Source: Isoperla grammatica (Eukaryota > Arthropoda > Insecta > Plecoptera > Perlodidae). Taken from it: a stretch of DNA of 64,000 nt. The position numbers were made by a program, and so were the translations under genes. The stretch is taken from positions 37,939,800-38,003,799 of the forward strand of contig OX246745.1 of NCBI GenBank assembly GCA_945910005.1. Direction: 5' to 3'. Of the stretch, positions 22,549-34,215 are shown in pieces (position 1 is the first letter of the stretch; every line of letters begins with the position of its first letter). Under the pieces are notes generated by a model, which saw only the letters and a program-made list of their open reading frames with translations, did no database searches and was not told where the DNA came from.

Positions 22549-23480
22549 CATCAGGGGTGTCTAGTTCTTTTCGTTAATTTAACACACGAAGTTGCTACGC
22601 TTCGCTCGTAACATTTTGGCAGTAAAGTAAAGGTGAATCTCTAATCCTTGTTTTGGCATGCTTCGCCAACTAACACAACAATTACCAATTGTGTTAATAA
22701 ATTGTAAACAAAACTTTAGGTTAGTCTGCCAAGTAGGTGGAACCAACTCAAGCAGAGAATTGAGATATACTCTAAATTCATAACTGGCAATATTTTTATT
22801 GGTTAACCTGGAAACGGACACTTATCTCAACGATGTTTAATTCATTGTTGTGGTCGCACTCCCTGGGGCCGGCTGGTGCTATGAGGAAACTTTAAACGAC
22901 TTGAAAAAACTGGCTTAACGTGAGAAATCATCACATCAAACAAAATTAAATAAAACAAATAAATGTTTTAAGTGTATTAATAGTGCTTAACTAAAACAAA
23001 GTACAAACATATTAGAAAAAACTTATCAACAATATATACAAAATATATACGACAGGTTCAGAATTAGAATTCAGAGGCATAGGCCTACTGTCTAGGGGTA
23101 AAAAATCTTTCTTGAAAAAAAGTATGTTAACAAGTTTGTTTGCTGTATGTTGATTCTGGGCATCGTATGAACATATTATAACCCACCATTCCTAACAGTC
23201 AAGAACGCAATTATTTACAAACACGAGTGAAATCGTTGCCCGTGTGGAGACGTTTTTTTTTTTTTTTTAAACATGGATCTTATACGCCATCATCACATTC
23301 ACAGTAAAATACCATGGATGCTACAGGGTTTCTAAAAGTGCCAACGTTTTCTAGAGAGACGGCACTTTGGGCACGAGTAAGTGTCTACTGCGGGTAGGTG
23401 AAATGACCGTCTGCAGTGTGTGAACGCCTGGAGCCGAGGCTCGGTGACGGCGCGGGAGATGCCGACGCGTTTGGCCATGG
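22549..23480. other. Unassigned AT-rich DNA
   Basis: No gene or clear repeat. A T18-type run lies at about 23,251-23,268. Confidence 0.4.
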
Positions 23481-24030
23481 CATTGACTTATGGGAGTCTG
23501 CTAGTCGTAAGAGGCGACCAAAGGAGACTTGTCTCGGCCCGGGGTGGAAAAGGTTTAGAATGGCTCTGCTAGTCGTAAGGGGCGACAAAGAGAGACCTTT
23601 TCTCCCCCCCCCCCCTTTCCCTCTGAAGCTTTCTCCCCCCACTTGGCCCTGCCCTCCACTGGTGGACTCCCCTTGTGATCCCCCCTCGAGGTGTAATGCC
23701 TCTGCTAGTCGTAAGGGGCGACCTGCCCAGGGACTGCTACCTAATCGTGGTGGGCAGGTTTGTGCGCTTTGATGATTCCTGAAGCTATGCCGGCGGAAGC
23801 GTATGCTTCTGGTAGGGCCACCCTAGCCGGACAGGTCGAGAAGAAGCCAGACAAAATGCAGTTCACATTGTTCCCACTCCCTTTTCCTCTCCCTTCCCCT
23901 TTCCTTCCTACCCTCCTACTTGCCCCTTTCCTCCAAAGAGCCCCCAATTCAGTCTTCATTATCACCCACTCATTGTCTTGATAAGCCAAGTTGTAAAAAT
24001 ATAAGACGTTAAGCTTTAATATCAATCATC
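23481..24030 (+). mobile_element. SINE family 1 cluster with a type II element
   Basis: Two tandem type I head/core fragments (CTGCTAGTCGTAAGAGGCGA at about 23,498, then CTGCTAGTCGTAAGGGGCGA at about 23,567) and a third short piece at about 23,703 precede a type II element (23,720-24,030). That element has the CCTGCCCA/TGGGCAGG hairpin and the AAGACGTTAAGC tail. Confidence 0.75.
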
Positions 24031-25148
24031 AATCGTAAGGGGCGACAAAGAGAGACCTTGTCTGCCCTCCCCCCCACTGTCCCACTGAAGCTTTCTCCCC
24101 CCACTTGGCCCTGCCCTCCACTGGTGGACTCCCCTTGTGATCCCCCCTCCAAGTGTAATGACTCTGCTAGTCGTAAGGGGTGAAAAAGAGAGACCTTGTC
24201 TCCCCAACCCCCTCCCCACCGTCCCGCTGAAGCTTTCTCCCCCCACTTGGCCCTGCCGTCCACTGGTGGACTCCCCTTGTGGTCCCCCCTAAGTGTAATG
24301 ACTCTGCTAGTCGTAAGGGGCGAAAAAGAGAGACCTTGTCTCCCCAACACCCTCCCCACCATCCCGCTGAAGCTTTCTCCCCCCACTTGGCTCTGCCCTC
24401 CACTGGTGGACTCCCCTTGTGGTCCCCCCTAAGTGTAATGACTCTGCTAGTCGTAAGGGGCGAAAAAGAGAGACCTTGTCTCCCCAACCCCCTCCCCACC
24501 ATCCCGCTGAAGCTTTCTCCCCCCACTTGGCCCTGCCCTCCACTGGTGGACTGCCCTTGTGGTCCCCCCTCCAAGTGTAATGACTCTGCTAGTCGTAAGG
24601 GGCGAAAAAGAGAGACCTTGTCTCCCCAACCCCCTCCCCACCGTCCCGCTGAAGCTTTCTCCCCCCACTTGGCCCTGCCCTCCACTGGTGGACTCCCCTT
24701 GTGATCCCCTCTCCAAGTGTAATGACTCTGCTAGTCGTAAGGGGCGAAAAAGAGAGACCTTGTCTCCCCAACCCCCTCCCCACCGTCCCGCTGAAGCTTT
24801 CTCCCCCCACTTGGCCCTGCCCTCCACTGGTGGACTCCCCTTGTGATCCCCCCTAAGTGTAATGACTCTGCTAGTCGTAAGGGGCGAAAAAGAGAGACCT
24901 TGTCTCCCCAACCCCCTCCCCACCGTTCCGCTGAAGCTTTCTCCCCCCACTTGGCCCTGCCCTCCACTGGTGGACTCCCCTTGTGGTCCCCCCTAAGTGT
25001 AATGACTCTGCTAGTCGTAAGGGGCGAAAAAGAGAGACCTTGTCTCCCCAACCCCCTCCCTACCGTCCCGCTGAAGCTTTCTCCCCCCACTTGGCCCTGC
25101 CCTCCACTGGTGGACTCCCCTTGTGGTCCCCCCTAAGTGTAATGACTC
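24031..25148. repeat. 140-bp SINE-derived tandem array, about 8 units
   Basis: GACTCTGCTAGTCGTAAGGG starts units at about 24,160, 24,299, 24,439, 24,581, 24,723, 24,862 and 25,002, after a partial first unit. Each unit is the SINE core: TCGTAAGGGGCGAAAAAGAG, a C-rich block, GCTGAAGCTTTCTCC and ACTTGGCCCTGCCCTCCAC. It stops before the SINE 3' tail. Units differ by only a few bases, so the amplification is recent or homogenised. Confidence 0.92.
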
Positions 25149-26569
25149 GGATTCGGATAACTGGCGTTCTTTAATCTTCATTGTTATATTCCACCCACTC
25201 AACGTCTCAATTATCCAAGTTGCAAATATATGTTACATAAAAGCCAAATACATCTACATCATCAATATCTACGAAAAAAACTCCGCCCATTGGCCCTTTC
25301 ACCTATTAACATCTGAAGATCAATTTTTTTTTCCCTCCCACGCGTCCGCTTCCTTCAATCTCCCTCGCCAATATTTTTGACTTGTATGGATGAGCTTGAA
25401 CAAGAAAAAAAACGGTATTTAAAACTCCGTTGGGGTATATTTTTTATTTTGTCTCAGGACGGGTACCCCCCTGCCGATAGTACAAGGCCAGCGTTGAGGT
25501 TTTGAGGTTCCCCAAATTCTATTTCCTCCATTTACCTCCTTTGATTTTTAGTCCTTATTAAATTTCTTCCAACGATGAAGTAAAACAATTAAAATGGTGC
25601 TTTTGTGCTTTCGAGAGCTATGCCGGTGGGTCTGACATACGCCTGGCACTTGGTGGTCTGGTGGTACGTCTGGCGGTACGTCTAGCGGTACGTCCGGTAC
25701 GCTGTTAACACGTGGATGAATAAAACACGATGTCACTGTTGTCCTTTACACAGGTTCTGCCTTGTAGATGTTGAAATGTTGCGAAGAGGTTTGAACGCTT
25801 TAACGTTTCACTTGGAGGTAGCTAGATTACATTTTATAAATAATATTAATACTGATATAAATCTGAAACACTCGGGATGTCAATTTCATCGGTTAAAATT
25901 GATGGTAGTTGGAACGACTTCCAAAATTTCTCGAAAAAACCATTTCTTCATGTATTTTATATTATTTATATTCTGTAATCCATAAGTGCTTGCCCCCCCT
26001 AGCAAAATGTACTTCCAACGCCCCTGGGCGGAGCCACGAGCTTAAGAACCTAATTTAACTTTAAGTTCAAGTTTAAGTTTTACTTTGCAGAGGTTCGGAT
26101 GATAATTGTTTGGGGCTACAATATTAATTTTGGAAACACATTCATCGGAAAGACTCTGTGTATTCACGTGTGTTCGATTGGTATTAAATGTTTCAGCTTC
26201 ATTTGTTTTACGGTTATCTATTTATAGTTATTTATGTAAGAATCTTGAATGACCTTCCAGTATATAAACCCTCATAACACACAAACCGTTCTGTAATTCA
26301 CTTTTGCTCTGATGATATGAAATAAGCGTCATGTTCTGTTGGTGACGTTGCTTCTTATCTGAAGTTGATTCAAGAGAAGTGTGGTCCGTCCGCCTGTTGG
26401 AGCCTCAGCCTGTCGCTCCTCCGGGGCGCTAACTTCTCGTTGGTAGATCTGACCATATATTATAATAGTACTCTCGTACTCTATAAGCAGGTGTGTATCG
26501 GGCAGTGTACGAGTTAGTGTATCATGTCCCGCAAAGCATTGTGGACACAGTCGGCCATATTTGTTGTTT
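25149..26569. other. Unassigned DNA
   Basis: No gene, TIR or RNA feature was recognised. A short run of near-repeated GGTACGTC words lies near 25,660-25,700. Confidence 0.4.
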
Positions 26570-26925
26570 ACTTGCTCTGACAGTCATCGTGACCGCTGCA
26601 AAGTCTTGCATTTTTATGTTTCTCTTATGTATATTTCAGAAGAAAATGTTCTTATTATAAATAATCAGTGGCTGTGAAAGTATTGTTAATAAACTGGTAA
26701 ACTCTTATAAATGTAGTCTGTCAACGTCAACCTAGGCGCACATGACCGCACCATTTCTGACATAGTGACTACTGCAGTGCAAAGTAATCCATTTTACACG
26801 TTTTCTTGTGCATATTTCAAAGGAAAACGTTCTTTCAACAATTATCCAGTGGCAGTGAAGCTATTATAAAGAAGGTGGTGAACTCTTAAAATGTAGTTTA
26901 AGTATGCCTACGTCAACATACTCAC
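26570..26925. repeat. Diverged tandem duplication, about 190-bp units
   Basis: The segment CTCTGACAG...GTCTGTCAACGTCAAC (26,576-26,731) is repeated with many differences as TTTCTGACATAG...TATGCCTACGTCAAC (26,754-26,920). Shared words include CATATTTCAAAGGAAAACGT/TATATTTCAGAAGAAAATGT and ATTATCCAGTGGCAGTGAAG/AATAATCAGTGGCTGTGAAA. Confidence 0.65.
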
Positions 26926-27959
26926 ACATTAACGTGATATTAATTTTTGCTTATAGGCCTAGGCCTACGGCATAAACATGCTTCGGGTTGTCATACTTTG
27001 TTAATATTGTAAATGTATATCATATTGTCAACTGCTAACAATCACATAGAAATATACAACGATTATTTCGTGTCCGCAACTTGTAGGCGTGTAATGTTGA
27101 TTTGTGAATCTAGGCCCAGCCTACACTATCAAAAATGACTAGCAAAGGCCCACGAGTAAGCGTGGTCTTACCTGCAAATGGAAGAAAGCCTAAACGTGGA
27201 GGTGGAGTAGTAGTTAGCTGAAATACAAATACAATTATTATTGTTTGAACCTTATCATTGACCTTTCAATAAGTTGTAGGCCTAGTCTTACTAGCAGTAA
27301 AGCCTGTAATCTAAAAATCATAGGTAATTAGTGCTTAGCAGGTCAGACTAACTTTTCGTATTTATGGAACTATGGCAACCAAGAACATATCAGTTCATAG
27401 GTGACACATAATACGGGCAAACCCCCTTCGCAAGTCCTGCAACAATGACACTAGTAATACTATATAATCAGTTTATGACTGTATGTGTGGTTATTAATAA
27501 CATGGGCAGGTCAAGTCCAAGCCTGAGTATTTTGTCAATTCAAAGTAGTATTTAGGGCCTAGTACCGAGACCATTGCTACACATGGTACGGTGGTCTTGC
27601 TACTGCCATCAAGAGCTAGACCCTACAGTTGATCACCTAGGCCCATGGGCATTATCTACAGATTACAGCAAGCCATGTGAGTGGGCGCATTGGTGATGCT
27701 TGTGGTACAATTGGCATACATTTATTGATAATATTTTCTAGAGAGCGGCCTAGGTCCTACAAATGCAAAGAGCCCAGCCTATGTTGAATGCATAGTTTGT
27801 ACAAGGTGATTTGACTTGTCTTTTTGTACAAATTTTGTACATAAAGATTTGCCACATACCATATCAGAATAATTTCATGGTAGGCTAAGTCTAGGACTTG
27901 CTAAACCAGGTTACATGGATAGCGATGGTGATTGTTGTTGCCTGTTTTAACCTTATCTA
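26926..27959. other. Unique DNA rich in GGCCTA words
   Basis: No gene was recognised. TAGGCCTA-type palindromes are frequent. No splice-bounded coding block could be supported. Confidence 0.4.
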
Positions 27960-28230
27960 CGCCTAGCCCAGGTTGGATGTTTGATTGATGCTGTTGGCTT
28001 GGGTTCATTTACCGCAAAAACAATATCTTCAAGACACTGGCCTAGGCCTTAGCCTTCCTAGGCCTAGACCAGGATGTGTGAATGCTAGTGGCCTCGGCCC
28101 TAGTTGATTTAGCGTGACCTATTGTCAATATTCTCAAGACACTGGCCTAGGCCTAAGCCTACCTAGGCCTAGACCAAGATGGGTGAATGTGGCCTCTGCC
28201 CTAGTTGTTGCTGCGTATTAATCTATTGCC
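27960..28230. repeat. GGCCTAGG-rich tandem duplication, about 110-bp units
   Basis: CAAGACACTGGCCTAGGCC occurs at about 28,030 and 28,136, each followed by CCTAGGCCTAGACCA, a GAATG word, GCCCTAGTTG and GCCAATATT/GTCAATATT. A more diverged third copy precedes them. Confidence 0.7.
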
Positions 28231-28499
28231 AATATTTTCTACTTAGTTGTTAAGTTCCCAATGCTAAGGCCCAGACAAGGGATTAATTATAATATTGTGA
28301 TTCAACTTTATCTTTCACTGGCACCAACACCGTTCCTTTAAAATAGCTTGGACTTCTGAAAATACTATACTTGCGGACATCAAATTAATGTAATACCAAT
28401 AATAGTACACGATATATAATAGTACACCTAGGCCCGATTCAGCCTAGTGCCTAGAAATTCCTTTCAATAGGGAGGACTATTCGAAGCTGTGTATGGCGT
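28231..28499. other. Unique DNA
   Basis: Nothing recognised. Confidence 0.4.
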
Positions 28500-28680
28500 A
28501 ACAGCCAACATTACATCGCCAGAAACTCACGCGGGCGGCGTGCCGAGCACACGAAGGCTGGCGCGCATGCGCATGATGTACGTAGGCAGGCAACGCAGGG
28601 CACTGCACAGCAGCGTGAGGGTCAGTCGCTGGGTTGAGCTGGATCGAGTAGGTTCTTCCGGTGGCTGTCACTTTAAGTTT
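28500..28680. promoter_or_regulatory. CpG-rich promoter-like patch with NRF1 site
   Basis: The patch is GC- and CpG-rich inside AT-rich DNA. It contains CGCGCATGCGCA at 28,562-28,573, an exact match to the NRF1 consensus YGCGCAYGCGCR, with a palindromic core. Such patches often mark housekeeping gene promoters. No first exon could be defined; open frames on both strands (65-74 codons) show no domain. Confidence 0.4.
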
Positions 28681-28892
28681 CTCTGAAGATAGGCTATGCA
28701 ATACAAACGAAGTAGGCAGGCTAGGCCTTGGGCTTATGCTGGTTAATAACCTAGGCTAGGGCCTAGATCCCTATGTTTGCTGGCTGGCCTAAAGCCCGCC
28801 CAAGAGCCCCACACATCTAGAACCAGGCACTATACCACTTTTTAAGTAAAGCCTAGACCTCTACTAGCCCTCGCCTTTTAAGGAACTATTAA

Positions 28893-29683
28893 GGGTCTGG
28901 GGCGAAAGTCCCAGCCGGGGTAGGTCAATTCGCCGGAGGCGATTTCTTCTTCATATATGACGCTGTACATCCCTGTAAACACGTTTCAGATACGGACAAT
29001 GATACAAGATAAAATATGATTCCACGTCCTTGCCCGTGGTTGTATTTTGCCTAGAAAATAAGAATATGCAATATATTCATGATTCAATATAGTTTATTAT
29101 AGGCAGTGTCGATCGTAAGACGTGAGACTGCTACCTTATCGTGGTGGGCAGGTTTGCGTGCTTTGAGGATCCCGAGAGCTATGCCGGCGGAAGCGTATGC
29201 TTCTGGTAGGGTCACCCTAGCCGGACTGGTCGAGGAGGAGAAGTCAGACGAAGTGCAGTCCACACCCCAATCCCCTTTCCCCCCCACTGTCCCTTTGAAT
29301 ATTTCTCCTCCCACTTGGCCCTGCCCTCCCTTGCTGGACTCCCGTATGACGACTCACGCGACGTATAATGGATCTGATTCGGATGTGGCTTTATTCTTCA
29401 TTATCATCTTTCTCATCTTCATTATCACCCGCTCATCGTCTCGATTAGCCATCGTTGCATAAATATGAGACGTTAAGCCCCAATAATCAATCAATCTCCA
29501 CCAATTAGTCTTTGTAAATATTTTCCTCCAATTTGGCCCATTCCTCCAACTGCCTCCCCCGTAGGGCCCCGGATGAAGAATCTGTGCCAATTGATAATAT
29601 TTCAATTATGATGACGAGAAAACAAGATCTGTACGTCTGGCGAGCCGTGCCCCCCTACAAAGCGGGCCCTCCTTTACGCCACT
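28893..29683 (+). mobile_element. hAT-like nonautonomous element split by a SINE
   Basis: 28,893-29,125 matches 9,050-9,280 (GGGTCTGGG...CCCAGCCGG, GTCAATTCGCCG, AAACACGTTTCAGA, TATTATAGGCAGTG). 29,510-29,683 matches 22,340-22,548 and ends CTTTACGCCACTG, the inverse of the CAGTGGCG left end. A type II SINE lies exactly between the two halves. The CAGTGGCG left terminus is missing in this copy. Confidence 0.6.
29127..29495 (+). mobile_element. SINE type II, nested, chimeric with type I core
   Basis: The head GACTGCTACCTTATCGTGG lacks the left arm of the usual 5' hairpin. GAGCTATGCCGGCGG and AGCCGGACTGGTCGAGGAGG follow. The middle then switches to the type I core (TCTCCTCCCACTTGGCCCTG, TATGACGACTCACGCGAC, GATCTGATTCGGATG) before the shared tail GAGACGTTAAGCCCC with ATCA repeats. 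It interrupts the hAT-like element, so it inserted later. Confidence 0.75.
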
Positions 29684-31319
29684 GATAATAATAATAATAA
29701 TGATCCTAATATTATTATAATAATAAAATAATATTAAATTTTATGTCAGTGTGCTCTACCGCGTTTTTGGTCAACAGGTGAAGATTGCTGAATTCCGTAA
29801 TCTTTAAGTCAAAATATCTTAAAAAGCACGGCGATGACCCCCGTTTTTTTTTATTGTATATATATATATATATATATATAATAAAAAAGCACACTTAGGA
29901 TAGTGTGTGTTGTGAATTTTGGCCAAATATCATATAAGTAAAGTTCCAAAGGATCAACTTTAATTATAGTGACTCGGGCCGCAAAAGCCTAAAACAAGTT
30001 TAAATAGTAGGGCATATACGTGTTTTAGGAAGCATGCAATATTTTCAGCATGCATATATGCTACATTTGTTTGTAGTCAGCATAATCTACACCAACAATT
30101 GCCATTCTCTGCATATAATAAGATATCGATTTGGGTTTTCCTTCATACTTAGGCCTACAGGAGCTCTTAAATCGAAATTTAACATCCATATAACTTAACT
30201 AAAAATGAATCGTTTGCTTTTGGAAACTATCCCTTAGTATCTACCAACTTAATTTGATACAATTGTATTTCATCCAATACATAGTTAAAAATATAACCCC
30301 ATACGGGAGTGATAACCCACGTTTTTGACGATTTGGAAAAAACTTGGAGAATAGCAGTACATATTTTCTGTGGACCCGATTCCTCCGGCTACTGCTGCAT
30401 GGCTTTCAATAGGCCTACCTGTTTTTACAAGAATATGGACGTAAGATGGTCGTGCAGTCTTCTTCGCATGATCGTTTTAATGGTACATCCATCACTATCA
30501 AACTGTCCTTTCGAGAACCTCTTTCAATTTCCTGGGGTTTCTTGAAACTCTGGATTTAATTTTGATATTCGATCTATCATTATCAAACTATCTTGTCTAA
30601 AACCTGTAACCGAGACCACGGTTGTGACCGTAAATCGGAGAACAAAAAGAGTTGTGAGTAGAACTAAAGTGCAGAAAAGATGGCGATAATAGTTATCATT
30701 ATAAACGTTTATTAAATACTAGAAAAGACAAGTTTAGGTTCACATAATGATGGTAGGAAAGCTGAACGACCAGTGTCCCTGGCAACAAGACGGTCCCCTC
30801 TCCCGCGCGCCGTGGAACCTAGCCTAGGCCTATATTGCAGATCTCACTAGCAGCGTTCGCGCCTTGGCGTGGGAGATACCTCAACACAATACCGCTCGTC
30901 AGCTAGTTGTAGTAGGCCTATATCTGGTTAGAAACAATGCAATTACAATTATTAACTCGAATCAATATCTTTAATACAATGCCCTACCCTTTGACAAAGT
31001 GTCGTACCTAAATAGTTAGGCCACTTTTCGTCTGCCTTGATATCGAGTTCCTCCTACATGTACTGTTCCCTTACGAGAACATAATTTGTTCATTGAATCG
31101 AACCTTCTTACTTATGAAAAAAAAAGGTGTGGTATTCTCGTGGGGTGAACGTCCTCAGGTCTGCGGGTGTTCGGGTTGTGCCATTCTCTGTAGTGTCTAC
31201 GCTCCCAAGAATGTGCATGAAATTATACAACTTAGATTTTTAGATTTACTACTCATAAAAAATAACTTAGTGACGATTGGATATATACTCTCATATGCTG
31301 ATTTCCTAGATTGCTGTAC
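29684..31319. other. Unassigned DNA with (AAT)n and (TA)n tracts
   Basis: Microsatellites at about 29,684-29,730 (AAT-like) and 29,858-29,882 (TA). No gene was recognised; short open frames lack domains. Confidence 0.4.
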
Positions 31320-31540
31320 TCCCGTCTGCGTCGGGGTAGAATAGGACCAGGGAGATTCTGAGTCGTAGGAGGCGACAAAAGGAGACCCTGTCCCTCCCCT
31401 CCCACTGTCCAATTTATGACCCATCCACCCACTTGGCCCTACTCTCCCTTGCTTGACTCCCCTTATGACGACCCCGGCGTCATCATCAACCTCGTTCATT
31501 AAATTTGAACCACCCACTTAGTAAGTAATTATTCGCTTTA
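31320..31540 (+). mobile_element. SINE family 1 fragment with variant 3' flank
   Basis: The core TCGTAGGAGGCGACAAAAGG and CCACTTGGCCCTACTCTCC are followed by CTTATGACGACCCCGGCGTC, ATCATCAACC and TCGTTCATTAAATTT. The same variant 3' region occurs at 32,145-32,345 and, shortened, at the right edge of the 43-bp satellite (38,320). Confidence 0.75.
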
Positions 31541-31547
31541 AATAATA

Positions 31548-31606
<59 letters not shown>

Positions 31607-31640
31607 TAAAAATAATACTTCTTATAATAATCATAAAATA
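31541..31640. repeat. (AAT)n microsatellite
   Basis: About 60 bases of pure AAT/TAA repeat at 31,543-31,603, with degenerate continuation. Confidence 0.9.
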
Positions 31641-32144
31641 ATAAGATTAATAATCTAACGTTGTTCTTTAGCTTTGAACTACCAACCTAGTAAGAACCCA
31701 TTCGCCTGGAAAAGCATCTGCCATCAAAAAATAAGAAATAAAATATATTATCAACCAATTCCGATCGATGTTAGTCCGCTCCTAGGACCATCACGTTGCG
31801 CCAGTAGTATTCATCACGTTGTACCAGAAGTCTTTTCTCTGCTCTGGCTTTAGTTGGGCTGGCTACCAATAGTAGTTTTGGAGTAATATGGAAATGTCAA
31901 TGGTTCTGTGAAGAGAGTGTTTGAGATCGGATCACGACATTCTTCTGGAGTGTCTGATGTGTCTGATGGAAGTTCATATTTAGTTTGCAGTTTCGAATCC
32001 ATGAGAGTTATCTCCTGTTCCCTGGCTATCACTGCAAGTCCTCTTATTATACCCAGTCTCTTTGCTCCCACTATCTGGCTCAAACAGTTCTCCGCCCAAA
32101 GGTCCTGCCCCCAACCCCCCCCCCCCCCCTCACTATTTCTCTGC
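31641..32144. other. Unassigned DNA with a recurring flank
   Basis: CATTCGCCTGGAAAAGCATC and ATCACGTTGCGCCAGTAG recur in similar form at 32,366/32,470 and 38,370/38,480. A larger dispersed unit therefore follows this SINE variant. No gene was seen. Confidence 0.4.
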
Positions 32145-32345
32145 TGTACACCCGTCTGGGTCTGGCATAGAATAGGCCCTGGATGACTCTGACTCTGCTA
32201 GTCGTAAGAGACGACCAAAGGAGTTCCTCCCCCTTCCCTCCTAATGTCCCATTTATGATCCGCCCACCCACTTGGCCCTACTCTCCCTTGCTGGACTCGC
32301 TTTATGACGACCCCGGCGTCATCATCAACCTCGTTCATTAAATTT
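32145..32345 (+). mobile_element. SINE family 1 fragment, variant 3' region
   Basis: It contains CTCTGCTAGTCGTAAGAGAC and CCCACTTGGCCCTACTCTCC, and the same GACGACCCCGGCGTCATCAT plus CTCGTTCATTAAATTTG ending as the 31.4-kb copy. Confidence 0.75.
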
Positions 32346-32942
32346 GGCCAACCAGCTTAGTAAGTAATCATTCGCTTAAAAACGCCTCTTCCACCATAAA
32401 ATAATAAGTAATAAAAAGGCAATACACAAATTTCTATCGAACCAGTATGCTCTAAGGCCTAAGTTACCACCACGTTGCGCCTGAAGTTGGATGTTGGTTT
32501 GCATCGATAGCGTATGTAAGGTGCCTCATTTGCATTGATGGCCATGGCTTATCTTTGTTCCAGCACGGAACGGGACGTGGCCATGGTTTGCGTATACACT
32601 GCACTGCCATATGGCTCCACTGACAAGCAGGTGGGGACCGTTGCCAGCAAAACAGGCGCTCTTGCATGAGTGATCATCCCTGTGTTTATCACCATGGTCT
32701 TGCTCTCGTTTACATACTGTTTTCTGTTTGATCTGGGTGACTTGGCCGACAGTAAGAGGCAACGAAATAGTCCCCCCCCCCCCCTTCTCTTCTACACCCC
32801 TTTAGCACATTAAACGCGCCAGTCCTCCAACCTACTTATCCCCCAACTTGTCAAGTCAAAGACTGGAAACGGACGACAAATCCCAAATCGCTCGTGCGGA
32901 ATAAGCGGGTCTGTCCCCTCTAAATGACCAACCCTCCCTTAC
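32346..32942. other. Unassigned DNA
   Basis: It carries the recurring CATTCGC...CACGTTGCGCC flank and a short SINE-core echo near 32,750 (CAGTAAGAGGCAACGAAATA). No gene was seen. Confidence 0.4.
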
Positions 32943-33270
32943 ACAGTTGTCACATCGCCGTTACACAGTTGTCACATCGCCGTTACACAGTTGTCACATC
33001 GCCGTTACACAGTTGTCACATCGCCGTTACATAGTTGTCACATCGCCGTTACACAGTTGTCACATCGCCGTTACACAGTTGTCACATCGCCGTTACATAG
33101 TTGTCACATCGCCGTTACACAGTTGTCACATCGCCGTTACACAGTTGTCACATCGCCGTTACATAGTTGTCACATCGCCGTTACACAGTTGTCACATCGC
33201 CGTTACACAGTTGTCACATCGCCGTTACATAGTTGTCACATCGCCGTTACATAGTTGTCACATCGCCGTT
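32943..33270. repeat. 22-bp minisatellite, 15 units, 66-bp higher-order pattern
   Basis: Fifteen head-to-tail units of CAGTTGTCACATCGCCGTTA plus CA differ at one base (ACACAG or ACATAG). In order the types are C C C C T C C T C C T C C T T, so a CCT trimer of 66 bp repeats four times. Because 66 is a multiple of 3 the frames stay open, but no gene is implied. There are no spacers, so it is not a CRISPR array. Confidence 0.97.
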
Positions 33271-33523
33271 ATTCATCAAAACATTCTTTTGTCACTCGTC
33301 CTTCCCCTTTGTAAATTTGAAAGAAAGTTAAAAGTCCAGCGATACACCCTAAGCCCATCGACTTGGCAACATCGAAAAATGCCACTGGAAGAGATTTGTC
33401 GTTCTTTTGCGGTCCTGGACTTTACCTATACTCCCCCCCCTTCACAACCCCCCCAACCTCGATAGTAGCGTAGTTATCATTTACATCGATAAATGCAAAG
33501 TATTTAATTGACCTGTTTCTCAC
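33271..33523. other. Unassigned DNA
   Basis: Nothing recognised. Confidence 0.4.
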
Positions 33524-33626
33524 TGATTGTGGGTATGACGTCATATGACATAATACCGGTGTATTGTTGTGGCCCTTCCTCCCATCTTGTAACACCCGTT
33601 GGGCTCCAGGACCCAGGGCGGCTCTG
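33524..33626 (+). repeat. 103-bp dispersed repeat with CRE palindrome, copy 1
   Basis: Nearly identical in length and sequence to 39,565-39,667. Both contain ATGACGTCAT (a CREB/ATF-type palindrome) and TTGTGGCCCTTCCTCCCATC, and both end GGGCGGCTCTG. Confidence 0.9.
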
Positions 33627-33922
33627 TATTGTGTTTGTTTTAGTTTGTTTTTGACGATTCTTCTAAAGAACAGAGGTTCTTTGCCCGTGGATGTGAGAAA
33701 CTCAGATTCTCCTTCTATATTGTTTGCGTCATTGGCCAACTGCTGATCACTGCCAGCTAGACTGACGCGTTTGTGTTTGTTGTTGATTCTTTACTCTGTT
33801 CTTTGCCCGTGGATGTGAGCAACTTGCATGTAAAATGTTCCAACGTGCATCAAAGGGTGCAATGTGCATCAAAGTGTTCCATTCAGAATATGGGTAGAAA
33901 ATCTGCTTCCTGTTTGCGACCC

Positions 33923-34215
33923 GTCTCGGGCCGGGGTAGAATAGCCTCTGAGTGACTCTACTAGTCGTGAGAGGCGACGAAAGGAGACTGTAGACTCACC
34001 CCCTCCTCCCACGGTCCCACTGAAGATCTCTCCTCCCTCTTGGCCCTGCCCTCTCTTGCTGGGTACCCTTTATGACGACCCTCTACGATGTGCCACGAAC
34101 CTGATTCGGACATGTGACGTATTGTTATCTTCAACTTCATATTTCACTCACTAGTTGTCTCGATTAGCCAAAGTTCAAAAATAAGGGACGTAAAACCCTA
34201 ACATCATCATCACAT
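33923..34215 (+). mobile_element. SINE family 1, type I, near full length
   Basis: It starts ACCCGTCTCGGGCCGGGGTA, then shows GACTCTACTAGTCGTGAGAG and GCGACGAAAGGAGAC, TCTCCTCCCTCTTGGCCC, TTATGACGACCC, GTCTCGATTAGCCAAAG and the GGGACGTAAAACCC tail with (ATC)n. The 43-bp satellite begins about 115 bp downstream. Confidence 0.88.

Noticed and set aside
24009..25202. Many overlapping ORFs of 60-170 codons on both strands
   Set aside because: They are shadows of the 140-bp SINE-derived array.
26305..26335. Hammerhead-ribozyme-like CTGATGA...GAAA
   Set aside because: Only three bases lie between the two core motifs, too few for stem II, and flanking stems I and III are absent.
32943..33270. CRISPR-like array
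   Set aside because: Units are contiguous 22-mers without spacers, and the context is a eukaryotic genome.
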